From: JAKPAM01 sp047601745
Lineage (GTDB): Bacteria > Pseudomonadota > Gammaproteobacteria > Burkholderiales > Burkholderiaceae_E
DNA: 64,000 bases
Assembly: GCA_047601745.1 (NCBI GenBank)
Contig: JASGIS010000001.1
Coordinates: 2,356,001 to 2,420,000 of the forward strand
Reading direction: 5' to 3'
The position numbers and the translations under genes were made by a program. Of this stretch, positions 25,701 to 34,665 are shown in pieces (position 1 is the first letter of the stretch; every line of letters starts with the position of its first letter). The notes below the pieces were generated by a model that saw nothing but the letters and a program-made list of their open reading frames with translations, was not told the DNA's origin and searched no databases.

Positions 25701-27125
25701 TCAGGTCTCGTCGGTCACGGCGCCGGCCTCGGCGGCGCGGCCCCGCGCGGCGAGCGCCGCGTTGCGTCCGGCGATGCGCCCGAACGCCGTGCCGATCGAC
25801 ATGCCGACTCCCGCCGTGTAACCCTTGCCCAGCACGTTGCCGGCCATCATCTCGCCGGCGACGAACAGGTTGTCGCTGGGCCGGCCGTCGAAGCGCGCGG
25901 CGGCCGTGTCGTCGACCTCGAGGCCCAGGTAAGTGAACGTCACGCCGGGACGCACCGGGTAAGCGTGGAAAGGCGGAGTATCGATCGGACGCGCCCAGTG
26001 GGTCTTGGCCGGCGTCAGGCCTTCGGTACGGCAATCGTCGAGCGTCGTATGGTCGAAGCGGCCGACCCGGCAGCTCGCGTTGTAGTCGTCGACGGTCCGC
26101 ATGAATACGGCTTCGTCCAGGTCGAGCGCTCGCGCCAGTCCGGGCAGCGAGTCGGCCTCGATGCCCGGAAACACCGGCGGCATGAAACGGCCGGAGGCTT
26201 TGGCGTCGATGATCGAGTACGCGATCTGTCCGGGCTGCAGCGCGACCAGCCGGCCCCAGATCGCATAGCGCTTGGGCCAGAAATCCTCGCCCTCGTCGTA
26301 GAAGCGGCACGCGTCGCGATTGACGACGATGCCCAGCGACACGCAGTCGATGCGCGTGCAGATGCCGCCCTCGTAGAGCGGGGCGCGCGCGTCGATCGCG
26401 ACCATGTGCGCCTGCGTCGGGTCGCCGATGCGGTCGGCGCCGTGGTCGTCGAGCAGGTGCCTGAGCAGCAGTCCCTGGTTGTACGAGGTGCCGCGGATCA
26501 GGAAGTTCTCGGCCGGCCATTCGCCGCGCTCGTTGCGGCCCCAGGCCTCGCGCAGCCAGTCGCGGTTCGATTCGAAGCCGCCGGCGGCCAGCACGCAGCT
26601 ACGCGCCGTTATCCGCCGCCCGCGGCTCCACGCGGCGACGAAGCGGCCGTCGTCGATCTCGAGCCGGTCGACGGGAGCGTCGTAGCGGACCCGCACGCCG
26701 AGCCGCTCGGCGCTGCGGTAATACGCGTTGACCAGCGCCTTGCCGCCGCCCATGAAGAATGCGTTGGTGCGCGCCACGTGCAGCGCGCCCGACAGCGGCG
26801 GCTGGAAATGCACGCCGTGGCGGCGCATCCACGGGCGGCAGGTCGACGATGCGCGGATTACCAACCGCGCCAGGTGCTCGTTGGTGATGCCGCCGGTCAC
26901 CTTCAGCAGGTCCTGCCAGTACTCTTCTTCGGGATAGGCGTCGACGAGCACGTCCTGCGGCGCGTCGTGCATGCAGCGCAGGTTGCGCGTGTGCGTGGAG
27001 TTGCCGCCGCGCCATTCGCGCGGCGCCGATTCGAGCAGCAGCACGCGCGCGCCGGCCTCGCTCGCCATCAGCGCGGCGCACAACGCGGCATTGCCGCCAC
27101 CGATGACGAGGACATCGCTGTCCAC
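25701..27125 (-). CDS. tcuA: FAD-dependent tricarballylate dehydrogenase TcuA
   Basis: 474 residues. Starts MDSDVLVIGGGNAALCAALM, the FAD dinucleotide-binding loop, then LLLESAPREWRGGNSTHTRN. The fumarate-reductase/succinate-dehydrogenase-like fold continues with SCVLAAGGFESNRDWLREAW and ends with DNLFVAGEMMAGNVLGKGYT, the C-terminal FAD contact. In Salmonella TcuA oxidises tricarballylate to cis-aconitate, which enters the TCA cycle. Immediate pairing with tcuB and a LysR gene 83 bp upstream reproduces the tcuRAB order, but the citrate/tricarballylate transporter tcuC is missing from the vicinity. A different polycarboxylate could be the true substrate. Confidence 0.92.
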   Translation of the reverse strand: MDSDVLVIGGGNAALCAALMASEAGARVLLLESAPREWRGGNSTHTRNLRCMHDAPQDVLVDAYPEEEYWQDLLKVTGGITNEHLARLVIRASSTCRPWMRRHGVHFQPPLSGALHVARTNAFFMGGGKALVNAYYRSAERLGVRVRYDAPVDRLEIDDGRFVAAWSRGRRITARSCVLAAGGFESNRDWLREAWGRNERGEWPAENFLIRGTSYNQGLLLRHLLDDHGADRIGDPTQAHMVAIDARAPLYEGGICTRIDCVSLGIVVNRDACRFYDEGEDFWPKRYAIWGRLVALQPGQIAYSIIDAKASGRFMPPVFPGIEADSLPGLARALDLDEAVFMRTVDDYNASCRVGRFDHTTLDDCRTEGLTPAKTHWARPIDTPPFHAYPVRPGVTFTYLGLEVDDTAAARFDGRPSDNLFVAGEMMAGNVLGKGYTAGVGMSIGTAFGRIAGRNAALAARGRAAEAGAVTDET

Positions 27126-27208
27126 GGCGTCTCCTCGCGAGCCTGTCTATCCGGACGACTGTACGAGGCGAGGCGCGCGCCGGGCAGACCCTGGCGCGCA
27201 TAGGGGCA

Positions 27209-28171
27209 TCAGCTTTCGTGATGGATCGGCGTGACGCCGTGCCAGGCGCCGCCGCCGACGAGCTGACGCACGCAGTCGAGCAGGACGACCCGCGCCGCCA
27301 GTCCCGCCGGCGACAGCTCGTCCTCCGGCAGGCTGCACAGCAGGTTGGTGCGGCGCACGTCGCCGTCGGTGATGCGCGACCATTCGAAGCGCTGCGCGGC
27401 ATCGGTGAAGCGCCCCATCGCCGCCCAGGGCTGGACCGTCGAGCCCAGGCCGGCGTCGACGGCCGCCATGACGACCGACAGCGAATCGACCTCGAGCACC
27501 AGGTGCGGCGCCAGCCGCGCCCGGGCGAACACCGCATCGAGCGTGCGGCGCAGCCCGTGCGAGCTCGTCGGCAGGATCAGCGGCTCGCCCGCCAGCTCGG
27601 CCAGCGCCATCGCCGCCGGCAGCGGCGGCGCGCGCCCGCCGCGCGCGCGGATCAGGAACAGCTCCTCCTCGATCAGCGGATGCACCTGCCAGCGCCGCCC
27701 GCCGGGCCGGGCCCGCGCGCCGTGCAGGCGCGCATCGAACAGCACCGCCATGTCGAGCGCGCGGGATTCGAGCATCTGGGTCAGATGGCCGGACATGCCT
27801 TCGACCATGTGCAGCCGCACGTCCGGGTAGCGTTCGCGCATCGCCCGCATCAGCGGCAGCGCCAGCATCGACGACGTGGTCGGCGCCAGCCCGACGCTGA
27901 CCGATCCGGACAGCCGCGCCTGCTGGGCGCCGCGCACCGCCTGCTCGGCGTGGCGCAGCGCGAGCTGGGCTTCGCGAAAGAACGCGATGCCGGCCTCGGT
28001 GGGCACGACGCCGCGCGGCGTGCGCTGCAGCAGGCGCGTGGACAGCTCGCTTTCGAGCCGGCCGATCTGCTGGCTCAGCGCCGACTGCACCATGTCCAGG
28101 TCCTGCGCGGCGCGGCTGATCGAACCCGCTTCGACGATGCGCACGAAATAGCGAAGCTGCCTCAGTTCCAT
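27209..28171 (-). CDS. tcuR: LysR-type regulator, TcuR-like
   Basis: 320 residues. The N-terminal winged helix-turn-helix is clear (MELRQLRYFVRIVEAGSISR followed by AAQDLDMVQSALSQQIGRLE). The effector-binding domain starts near residue 90 (GSVSVGLAPTTSSMLALPLM). Located directly upstream of tcuA on the same strand rather than divergent, so it probably activates or represses the downstream genes and may be read through from ubiB (28 bp gap). The tricarballylate-responsive role is inferred from position and from the Salmonella tcuR example. Confidence 0.82.
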   Translation of the reverse strand: MELRQLRYFVRIVEAGSISRAAQDLDMVQSALSQQIGRLESELSTRLLQRTPRGVVPTEAGIAFFREAQLALRHAEQAVRGAQQARLSGSVSVGLAPTTSSMLALPLMRAMRERYPDVRLHMVEGMSGHLTQMLESRALDMAVLFDARLHGARARPGGRRWQVHPLIEEELFLIRARGGRAPPLPAAMALAELAGEPLILPTSSHGLRRTLDAVFARARLAPHLVLEVDSLSVVMAAVDAGLGSTVQPWAAMGRFTDAAQRFEWSRITDGDVRRTNLLCSLPEDELSPAGLAARVVLLDCVRQLVGGGAWHGVTPIHHES

Positions 28172-28199
28172 CGGATGGGCTCGATCTTAGGGGGCGGCC

Positions 28200-29753
28200 C
28201 TAAGTCCCCAGGTAATTCAGCGCGCCGAGCGCGATCAGCGCGACGACGAAGACCTTGATCCAGAACTGCGTGCGACGCTGCTCGTCGATCAGCCGCTGCA
28301 GCAATTGCGATTCGGCCGTCTGCGCCGGCGGATGGGCGAGCCGGACCAGCGCGGCGTGCGCGAGCCGCGGGATCTCGGGCGCGAGCTTGGCCCACTGCGG
28401 GGCCTCGCGCGCCAGGCGCTCGCGCAGGCCGGCGACGCCGATCTGCCGCTTCATCCAGCGTTCGAGGAACGGTTTGGCCGTGACCCACAGGTCCAGGTCC
28501 GGATCGAGCTGGCGGCCCAGGCCTTCGATGTTGAGCAGCGTCTTTTGCAGCAGCACGAGTTGCGGCTGGATCTCGACGTTGAAGCGGCGCGAGGTCTGGA
28601 ACAGTCGCAGCAGCACCTGTCCGAGCGAGATCTCGCGCAGCGGCCGGTCGAAGAACGGTTCGCAGCAGGCGCGCACCGCGCCTTCGAGTTCCTCGACGCG
28701 GGTGCCGGGCGGCGCCCAGCCCGATTCGATGTGCAACCACGCGACGCGGTGGTAGTCGCGCTGGAAGAACGCGAGGAAGTTCTGCGCCAGGTAGTCCTTG
28801 TCGAACTCGGACAGCGTGCCGATGATGCCGAAGTCCAGCGCGATGTACTGGTTGAACGACTCGCCGCTCTCGCCGACCAGGATGTTGCCCGGGTGCATGT
28901 CGGCGTGGAAGAAGCCGTGCTGGAACACCTGCGTGAAGAAGATCTCGACGCCGTCGCGCGACAGCTTCTTCAGGTCGATGCCGGCGGCGCGCATCCGTTC
29001 GATCTGGCCGATCGGAATGCCGTGCATGCGCTCCATCGTCAGCACGTTGGTCGCGCAGTAGTCCCAGAACATCTCGGGGACGCGCAGCAGCGTCGAGTCG
29101 GCGAAATTGCGGCGAAGCTGCGCGGCGTTGGCCGCTTCGCGCACCAGGTCCAGCTCGTCGTGCAGGTACTTGTCGAACTCGTCGATGACCTCGAGCGGGC
29201 GCAGGCGGCGGGCGTCGGGCGAGACGCGCACGACGAACGCGCCGGCCGCGCGCAGCAGCTCGAGGTCGTGGTCGATCGTTTCGCCGATGCCCGGCCTCAG
29301 CACCTTGACGGCGACCTCGCGGCCGTCGAGCAGCCGCGCGAAGTGCACCTGGGCGACCGATGCCGAAGCGATCGGCACGGTGTCGAACTCGGCGAACACC
29401 GTGCCGATCGGCTTGCCCAGCCCGCGTTCGATCTCGGCGACCGCGCGTTGCCCGTCGAACGGCGGCACCTGGTCCTGCAGCAACGACAGCTCGTCGACGA
29501 TGTCCGGCGGCAGCAGGTCGCGGCGGGTCGACAGCACCTGGCCGAACTTGACGAAGATCGGCCCCAGGCTTTCGAGCGCCTCGCGTAGCCGCTGGCCGCG
29601 CGGCGCCTCGAAGCGCCGGCCCAGCCGCAGCCAGCGCGTCAGCCGCAGCAGCCACTGCGAGCCGGTGGTGGCGGCCGCGCCGCTGGCGGCGATCTCGTCC
29701 AGGCCATAACGCCACGCGACGAAGCCGATGCGAACGAGTCGGGTCAGGCGCAC
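28200..29753 (-). CDS. ubiB: Ubiquinone biosynthesis regulatory kinase-like protein UbiB
   Basis: 517 residues using a GTG at 29753 with AGGAG upstream; the frame extends further left without homology. Shows the ADCK/UbiB marks: KFGQ at residues 69-72 in GPIFVKFGQVLSTRRDLLPP, the Ala-rich loop PIASASVAQVHFA (~128-139), the lysine K150 in REVAVKVLRPG and the HADMHPGN catalytic segment. A C-terminal hydrophobic helix (FWIKVFVVALIALGALNYLG) anchors it in the inner membrane. UbiB supports coenzyme Q synthesis, probably through ATPase activity on the Ubi complex or lipid intermediates. Gene order ttcA (37 bp) - ubiB - tcuR on one strand suggests read-through. Confidence 0.96.
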   Translation of the reverse strand: MRLTRLVRIGFVAWRYGLDEIAASGAAATTGSQWLLRLTRWLRLGRRFEAPRGQRLREALESLGPIFVKFGQVLSTRRDLLPPDIVDELSLLQDQVPPFDGQRAVAEIERGLGKPIGTVFAEFDTVPIASASVAQVHFARLLDGREVAVKVLRPGIGETIDHDLELLRAAGAFVVRVSPDARRLRPLEVIDEFDKYLHDELDLVREAANAAQLRRNFADSTLLRVPEMFWDYCATNVLTMERMHGIPIGQIERMRAAGIDLKKLSRDGVEIFFTQVFQHGFFHADMHPGNILVGESGESFNQYIALDFGIIGTLSEFDKDYLAQNFLAFFQRDYHRVAWLHIESGWAPPGTRVEELEGAVRACCEPFFDRPLREISLGQVLLRLFQTSRRFNVEIQPQLVLLQKTLLNIEGLGRQLDPDLDLWVTAKPFLERWMKRQIGVAGLRERLAREAPQWAKLAPEIPRLAHAALVRLAHPPAQTAESQLLQRLIDEQRRTQFWIKVFVVALIALGALNYLGT

Positions 29754-29790
29754 GATGACGGCGGCTCCTGGCGGTCGCTGGGCTCGGGCA

Positions 29791-30825
29791 TCATCGCGGC
29801 CGCTGCCGGTGCAGCGTGATGATGCGCGGCGCGGCGGCGAGGCTGCCCGAGTCGGCGCTGCCCGAGCGAATGCTGTCGGAACTGGTACTGCCGGAGCCGG
29901 CGTTCGCCGCGTTCCCCGGGGCCGGTCCGACGCCGCCGGCGTCGGGTACATCGAACTCGGAGCTGACGTCGAACGCGATGTCGCCGTCGGCTCGGGCCTG
30001 GCCGTCGGCGGCCAGGCCGGCGAAGTCGAAGCGCTGCCTGTCCATCAGGTGCGAAGGCACGACGCGGCCCAGCGACGCGAAGATGTTGTCGACCCGGCCC
30101 GGGAACCGCCGCTCCCAGTCGCGCATCAGCTCCTTGATCGCCTGGCGCTTGAGGTTTTCCTGCGAGCCGCACAGGTTGCACGGGATGATCGGGAACGCGC
30201 GCCATTCGGCATAAGCGGCCAGGTCGTGCTCCTGCACATAAGCGAGCGGGCGGATGACGATGTGCCGGCCGTCGTCGGACACGAGTTTGGGCGGCATGCC
30301 CTTGAGCTTGCCGCCGTAGAACATGTTCAGGAAGAAGGTCTCGAGGATGTCGTCGCGGTGGTGGCCGAGCGCGATCTTGGTCGCGCCCAGCTCGTCGGCG
30401 ACGCGGTACAGGATGCCTCGCCGCAGCCGCGAGCACAGCGAGCACATCGTCTTGCCTTCGGGGATCACGCGCTTGACGATCGAGTACGTGTCCTGCGTCT
30501 CGATGTGCCACGGCACGCCGAGCCGGTCGAGGTAAGCGGGCAGGATGTCGTCGGGAAAGCCCGGCTGCTTCTGGTCGAGATTGACGGCGACCAGCGAGAA
30601 GTCGACCGGCGCGCGCTCGCGCAGCGTCATCAGCAGGTCCAGCAGTCCGTAGCTGTCCTTGCCGCCGGACAGGCAGACCATGACCTTGTCGCCGGGTTCG
30701 ATCATGCCGAAGTCGCCGATCGCCTGGCCGGTCAGCCGCAGCAGGCGCTTGTGCAGCTTGTTGCGCTCGTAGGCCAGTTTGTCGGGGCGGCGCGCGGCGG
30801 TCGCGGGAGACGTCGATTCGTTCAT
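29791..30825 (-). CDS. ttcA: tRNA 2-thiocytidine(32) synthetase TtcA
   Basis: 344 residues. PP-loop SGGKDS at 53-58, and two CxxC pairs that hold the iron-sulfur cluster: C128/C131 in KTMCSLCSRLRRG and C216/C219 in IPCNLCGSQENLKRQ. The GHHRDDILETFFLNMFYGG segment is family standard. It thiolates C32 of certain tRNAs using ATP and a sulfur carrier. The last ~60 residues after FDFAGL are low-complexity Gly/Ser/Ala and absent from typical homologues (E. coli 311 residues). Its ATG overlaps the folB stop by four bases (ATGA), so the two are co-translated. Confidence 0.97.
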   Translation of the reverse strand: MNESTSPATAARRPDKLAYERNKLHKRLLRLTGQAIGDFGMIEPGDKVMVCLSGGKDSYGLLDLLMTLRERAPVDFSLVAVNLDQKQPGFPDDILPAYLDRLGVPWHIETQDTYSIVKRVIPEGKTMCSLCSRLRRGILYRVADELGATKIALGHHRDDILETFFLNMFYGGKLKGMPPKLVSDDGRHIVIRPLAYVQEHDLAAYAEWRAFPIIPCNLCGSQENLKRQAIKELMRDWERRFPGRVDNIFASLGRVVPSHLMDRQRFDFAGLAADGQARADGDIAFDVSSEFDVPDAGGVGPAPGNAANAGSGSTSSDSIRSGSADSGSLAAAPRIITLHRQRPR

Positions 30826-31241
30826 CGCGGGTTGAAGCGGAAGACTTCGATGCCGGCGGTCATGTCGCCCGGATAGATGTCGGGTTTCTCGGTGCAGGCG
30901 CGCACGGCGCGCACGCCGGGGTGCGCCAGGCACGCGTCGACGATGCGGTCGAGCAGCGTCTCCTGCAGGTTGAAGTGCTGCGAGTGGACGATCGCCGAGA
31001 CCTCGCGGCGGATGAAGTCGTAGTCGATGATCTCGCCCGGGTCGTCGTTCACGGGCGTCGAGACCGCGAGCGGGACGAACACGTCGATGCCGATACGGAT
31101 CCGCTGGCGATGTTCGCGTTCGGTGTCGTAGAAGCCGATCGAGGCCATCAGCTCGAAGCCGCGCACGAAGATGCGGCGGCAGTCGGCGAGCCGCGGATCC
31201 TGCAGCGGGCTGACGTCGGGCAGGGCGGAGGAGGCGTTCAC
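30822..31241 (-). CDS. folB: Dihydroneopterin aldolase
   Basis: 139 residues, about 20 more than E. coli FolB because of an N-terminal lead. ASIGFYDTEREHRQRIRIGI carries the substrate-contacting Tyr and Glu, IDYDFIRREV the middle, and ACTEKPDIYPG the catalytic Lys near residue 119. It cleaves 7,8-dihydroneopterin to 6-hydroxymethyldihydropterin in folate synthesis. It overlaps ttcA (ATGA) and follows the pteridine-reductase-like gene by 42 bp, making a pterin-oriented cluster. Confidence 0.93.
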   Translation of the reverse strand: MNASSALPDVSPLQDPRLADCRRIFVRGFELMASIGFYDTEREHRQRIRIGIDVFVPLAVSTPVNDDPGEIIDYDFIRREVSAIVHSQHFNLQETLLDRIVDACLAHPGVRAVRACTEKPDIYPGDMTAGIEVFRFNPR

Positions 31242-31283
31242 GTGGGGCTGCCGTGTTTCGTGGAGGAGGGTGGGCGCCGACCG

Positions 31284-32255
31284 TCAGGCGGGCGGCTTCG
31301 GGGTGAGGAACATGACGTCGCGATCGAGCGCCATCAGGTGCTGGCCGCCGTCGACGATCAGGTTGACGCCGGTGACCGCGCTGGCTTCGGCCAGGTAGCA
31401 GACGGCCTGGACGATGTCGTCGGGCAGCGACGAGCGGCCCAGCAGAGCGATCCGGTTGGCGTGCGCGAACTGTTCGTCGTCCTGGTTCCACGAAGCCAAC
31501 GTCGCGCCCGGCGATACGCCGTTGACGCGCAGCAGCGGCGCGAACGCCATCGCCATCATCCGCGTCGCGCCGAGCAGCGCGGTCTTGGTCAGCGTGTACG
31601 AGAAGAAATCCGGATTCAGGTTGTCGAGCTTCTGGTCGAGCAGGTTGATGACGACGCCGGGCCGCTTGTCGCGCCGGCATGCTCGATAGAGCTGCTGGGC
31701 CAGCAGGATCGGCGCGGTCAGGTTCGGGCCCAGGTGTCGCTCGAGCGCGGTCGGCGTGAAGCCGTCGGCGTCGTCGAACTCGAAGCGCGCGGCGCTGTTG
31801 ACCAGGCAGTCGACGTGGCCGAGCGCGACGCGCGCGAACTCGAGCAGCGCTTCGCAGGCGGCCGGGTCGGCCAGGTCGGCCTGCAGCGCGACGGCGCGCC
31901 GGCCCATCGCGTGGATGTCCGCGACCGTCCGCTCGGCCTCGTCCTTCGAGTGGCCATAGTGGACGGCGACGTCGTAGCCGGCCGCGGCCAGGCCCAGCGC
32001 GATCGCACGGCCGATGCGGCGGGCCGCTCCGGTGACCAGCGCGACGCGCGGCGGTCGGCCGGCGGCCTCGGCGACGGCCGGCGCCGGATCGGCGACGGGT
32101 AGGTCTGCAGACGGGTCGGCGACGGGCAGGTCGGCGGACGGGGCGGCGACGGGCAGGTCGGCGGACGGGGCGGCGACGGGCAGGTCGACGGACGTTTCGG
32201 CGGGCCGCGGGGCGGCGACGGGATCGACGACGGGGACGGACGACGGATCGGACAT
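31284..32255 (-). CDS. Short-chain dehydrogenase of the pteridine reductase / FolM type with repeat-coded N-terminal extension
   Basis: 323 residues from the ATG at 32255. Residues 24-58 are a near-perfect repeat (DLPVAAPSA / DLPVADPSA). The SDR core starts at 71 with VALVTGAARRIGRAIALGLA; the arginine after TGAA is the NADPH mark of pteridine reductases. Tyr220 and Lys224 (FFSYTLTKTALL) form the catalytic pair, and D207 in INLLDQKL replaces the usual serine, as in PTR1/FolM. It probably reduces dihydropterins or dihydrofolate, fitting the folB neighbour. The extension is absent from typical homologues (~250 residues) and is likely an unstructured tail. Confidence 0.85.
   Translation of the reverse strand: MSDPSSVPVVDPVAAPRPAETSVDLPVAAPSADLPVAAPSADLPVADPSADLPVADPAPAVAEAAGRPPRVALVTGAARRIGRAIALGLAAAGYDVAVHYGHSKDEAERTVADIHAMGRRAVALQADLADPAACEALLEFARVALGHVDCLVNSAARFEFDDADGFTPTALERHLGPNLTAPILLAQQLYRACRRDKRPGVVINLLDQKLDNLNPDFFSYTLTKTALLGATRMMAMAFAPLLRVNGVSPGATLASWNQDDEQFAHANRIALLGRSSLPDDIVQAVCYLAEASAVTGVNLIVDGGQHLMALDRDVMFLTPKPPA
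32091..32190. repeat. 27-bp tandem repeat coding the N-terminal tail of the pteridine-reductase-like protein
   Basis: Nearly four copies of a 27-bp unit (9 codons, read as DLPVAAPSA or DLPVADPSA on the minus strand). Adjacent copies differ by single bases, which suggests recent expansion. The array lies between the start codon and the Rossmann fold. Confidence 0.9.
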
Positions 32256-32386
32256 CACGACGGAGACGCGGGCGTTGGCAGGCCGGAGTGTCGGGCCGGA
32301 CCGGCGAACCGCCGGGCGGCTGGTCCGACAGTGTAGCCGAGGCATCGACCGACACCGGAGGCGCGGCGCTGCGCCTACAATGCCGC

Positions 32387-33610
32387 ATGGCCCGCCCGCA
32401 GCTGCCCGAACCCTCTCCGGACGCGCTCGCGGCCAGTCGCGAGCTGATCGAGCGCATCGCGGCGCAGATCGACGCGGCCGGCGGCTGGATCGGCTTCGAC
32501 CACTACATGCGCATGGCCTTGTACGAGCCGCGACTCGGCTATTACTCGGGCGGCAGCCGCAAGTTCGGTCCGGCCGGCGATTTCGTCACCGGCCCCGAGC
32601 TGAGCCCGATCTACGGCGCGTGCATCGCCGCGCAATGCGCGGCCTGGTTCACCGAATTACCGGCGCAGGTGCTGGAGTTCGGCGCGGGTACCGGCGCGCT
32701 GGCGGCGCAGGTGCTCAACGAGCTGGCGCGGCTCGGGCATCCGAACGTTCGCTACTCGATCGTCGAGCTGTCGGCCGAGCTGCGCGAGCGGCAGTTGCAC
32801 ACGATCACGATGCTGGCGCCCGAGATGGTCGGCCACGTGCACTGGCTCGACGGCATGCCGGCGTACGTCAACGGCGTGGTGCTCGGCAACGAGGTGCTGG
32901 ACGCGATGCCGGTGCGGGCGTTCCGGCTGCGCAACGGGCAGTTGATGGAGCGCGGCGTCGCGGTGCGCGACGGCCGCTTCGACTGGGCCGACCTGCCGGC
33001 CGACCGCGAGTTCGCCGAGCTGGTCGCCGCGCTGCTGGCGCAGGCCGACTGGCCGCACGACGACGTGGTGCGGCGCCTGGTGCCGGGCGAGGGCGGACCG
33101 CCGCCGATGTCGCTCGACTATCGCAGCGAGGTGCCGCAGACCGCGGTCGCGTGGATCGATACGCTGATGTCGCGGCTGGGCCGGGCGGCGGTGCTGCTGA
33201 TCGACTACGGCTTTCCGGCGCGCGAGTTCTACCATCCGCAGCGCAGCGGCGGCACGCTGATGTGCCATTACCGCCATCGCGCGCACGGCGATCCGTTCTT
33301 CCATCCGGGGCTGCAGGACATCACCGCGCACGTCGATTTCAGCGCGATCGCGCACGCGGCCGACCGCGGCGGCGCGGCCTGGTGCGCGTACACGTCGCAG
33401 GCCCGGTTCCTGCTCAACTGCGGGATCCTCGACCGGCTCGCCAAGGTGCCGCGCGAGGATCCGGTCGTCTACGCGCCGCAGGCGCAGGCCGTGCAGAAGC
33501 TGCTGTCCGAGGCCGAGATGGGCGAGCTGTTCAAGGTGCTGGCCTTCGGCGTCGGCTGCGACCCGCATCCGCTGGGTTTCACGCTGGGCGACCGCTCGCA
33601 TACGCTGTAG
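32387..33610 (+). CDS. SAM-dependent methyltransferase of the MidA/NDUFAF7 family (COG1565)
   Basis: 407 residues from the ATG at 32387. Typical segments are GWIGFDHYMRMALYEPRLGY, YYSGGSRKFGPAGDFVTGPE, the SAM-binding VLEFGAGTGALAAQVL, GNEVLDAMPVRAF and LLIDYGFPAREFYHPQRSGG. The eukaryotic homologue NDUFAF7 methylates an arginine of a complex I subunit; bacterial substrates are less certain. It is divergently arranged with the pteridine-reductase-like gene, with 131 bp between starts, an arrangement I recall as conserved in Burkholderiales. It ends 24 bp before the convergent ribB. Confidence 0.92.
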   Translation: MARPQLPEPSPDALAASRELIERIAAQIDAAGGWIGFDHYMRMALYEPRLGYYSGGSRKFGPAGDFVTGPELSPIYGACIAAQCAAWFTELPAQVLEFGAGTGALAAQVLNELARLGHPNVRYSIVELSAELRERQLHTITMLAPEMVGHVHWLDGMPAYVNGVVLGNEVLDAMPVRAFRLRNGQLMERGVAVRDGRFDWADLPADREFAELVAALLAQADWPHDDVVRRLVPGEGGPPPMSLDYRSEVPQTAVAWIDTLMSRLGRAAVLLIDYGFPAREFYHPQRSGGTLMCHYRHRAHGDPFFHPGLQDITAHVDFSAIAHAADRGGAAWCAYTSQARFLLNCGILDRLAKVPREDPVVYAPQAQAVQKLLSEAEMGELFKVLAFGVGCDPHPLGFTLGDRSHTL

Positions 33611-33633
33611 CGCCCGGCCGCCCCCGGCCGTCG

Positions 33634-34500
33634 TCAGGCGGCGCGCGACAGCGTCGCCCCGGCGCCTTCCTCGGTTCGCAGCCGATGATCGGCCAGCTCG
33701 GCGATCGTCAGCGCGGTCAGGCCGTGCCTTTCGGCGTAGCGGGCGACGTCGTCGTCGCGCGACATCGTGCCGTCGGGATTCATCAGTTCGCACAGCACGG
33801 CGGCCGGGCGCAGGCCGGCCAGCCGGGCCAGATCGACCGAGCCTTCGGTGTGGCCGCGCCGCGCCAGCACGCCGCCGCGCTGCGCGCGCAGCGGAAACAC
33901 GTGGCCGGGGCTGACCAGGTGCTCGGGGCGCGCGTCGGGCGCGATCGCCGCGCGGATCGTCGTCACGCGGTCGGCCGCCGACACGCCGGTGGACACGCCG
34001 TCGCGGGCCTCGATGCTGATCGTGAACGCGGTGCTGAAGCGGCTTTCGTTGCGCGTGACCATCGGCGGCAGGTTCAGCCGCGCCAGGTCTTCGTCGGGCA
34101 GGCACAGGCAGACGATGCCGCTGCAGTCGCGGATCAGGCGGGCCATCTCGTCGACGGCGATCGTCTCGGCCGCCAGGATCAGGTCGGCCTCGTTCTCGCG
34201 GTCGTCGTCGTCCATCAGCAGCACCGGACGGCCGCGCCGCAGGTCGTCGAGCGCGCGGGACAGCCGCTGCGCGAACGGCGCGGCGAACGGCGACGGCGGG
34301 CGATCGCCGGGCAAGGGAGTGAAGGCAGCCGAGGGCGCCGGGCTGGCCAAGCAACCGGACGGGGTGACCGAGCCGGACGTATTCGAAGCGAAGGCGGCCG
34401 GGTCGGAAGTGTTCGAAGCGAAGGCAGCCGGGATGACGGAGGTCGACGAAGGGGAGGCGGACGGGAGTCGCGACTCGGAAAGATCGAACGATTGGGACAT
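33634..34500 (-). CDS. ribB: 3,4-dihydroxy-2-butanone 4-phosphate synthase
   Basis: 288 residues; the RibB domain occupies about 75-288. Visible: RGRPVLLMDDDDRENEADLI with the acidic Mg2+-binding loop, DCSGIVCLCL, AFTISIEARDGVSTGVSAAD, and RRGHTEGSVDLARLAGL with the catalytic region. There is no GTP cyclohydrolase II domain, so this is RibB alone. It converts ribulose-5-phosphate to the four-carbon precursor of riboflavin. The N-terminal ~70 residues are Ser/Ala/Pro-rich and include a 10-residue duplication (PAAFASNTSD/PAAFASNTSG). The FMN riboswitch upstream shows feedback control by flavin. Confidence 0.95.
   Translation of the reverse strand: MSQSFDLSESRLPSASPSSTSVIPAAFASNTSDPAAFASNTSGSVTPSGCLASPAPSAAFTPLPGDRPPSPFAAPFAQRLSRALDDLRRGRPVLLMDDDDRENEADLILAAETIAVDEMARLIRDCSGIVCLCLPDEDLARLNLPPMVTRNESRFSTAFTISIEARDGVSTGVSAADRVTTIRAAIAPDARPEHLVSPGHVFPLRAQRGGVLARRGHTEGSVDLARLAGLRPAAVLCELMNPDGTMSRDDDVARYAERHGLTALTIAELADHRLRTEEGAGATLSRAA
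34379..34438. repeat. 30-bp direct repeat in the 5' part of ribB
   Basis: Two adjacent 30-bp units, 34379-34408 and 34409-34438, give the duplicated decapeptide in the RibB N-terminal extension. The unit keeps the reading frame. Confidence 0.8.
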
Positions 34501-34665
34501 GGTGGAAACGCTCTCGCGAAACGGATTGGCGAAAAACGTTCCAGGGCGCGCACCCGCGCTCCCGATGCCGGGAACCCGGGCGGCTGACGACGAAGCAGCC
34601 TTCCGCTCGGCGACGGCCACGGGCGGACCCGCGACGCGACACGCGACGGACGATGCCCCGCTTCT

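Noticed and set aside
31284..32345. Upstream start at 32345 for the pteridine-reductase-like gene
   Set aside because: It would add 30 Arg-rich residues that overlap the divergent promoter region; the ATG at 32255 is sufficient.
32657..34642. Large minus-strand frame covering the MidA-like methyltransferase and part of ribB
   Set aside because: Composition is His/Arg/Gln-rich and meaningless; recognised genes occupy the other frames.
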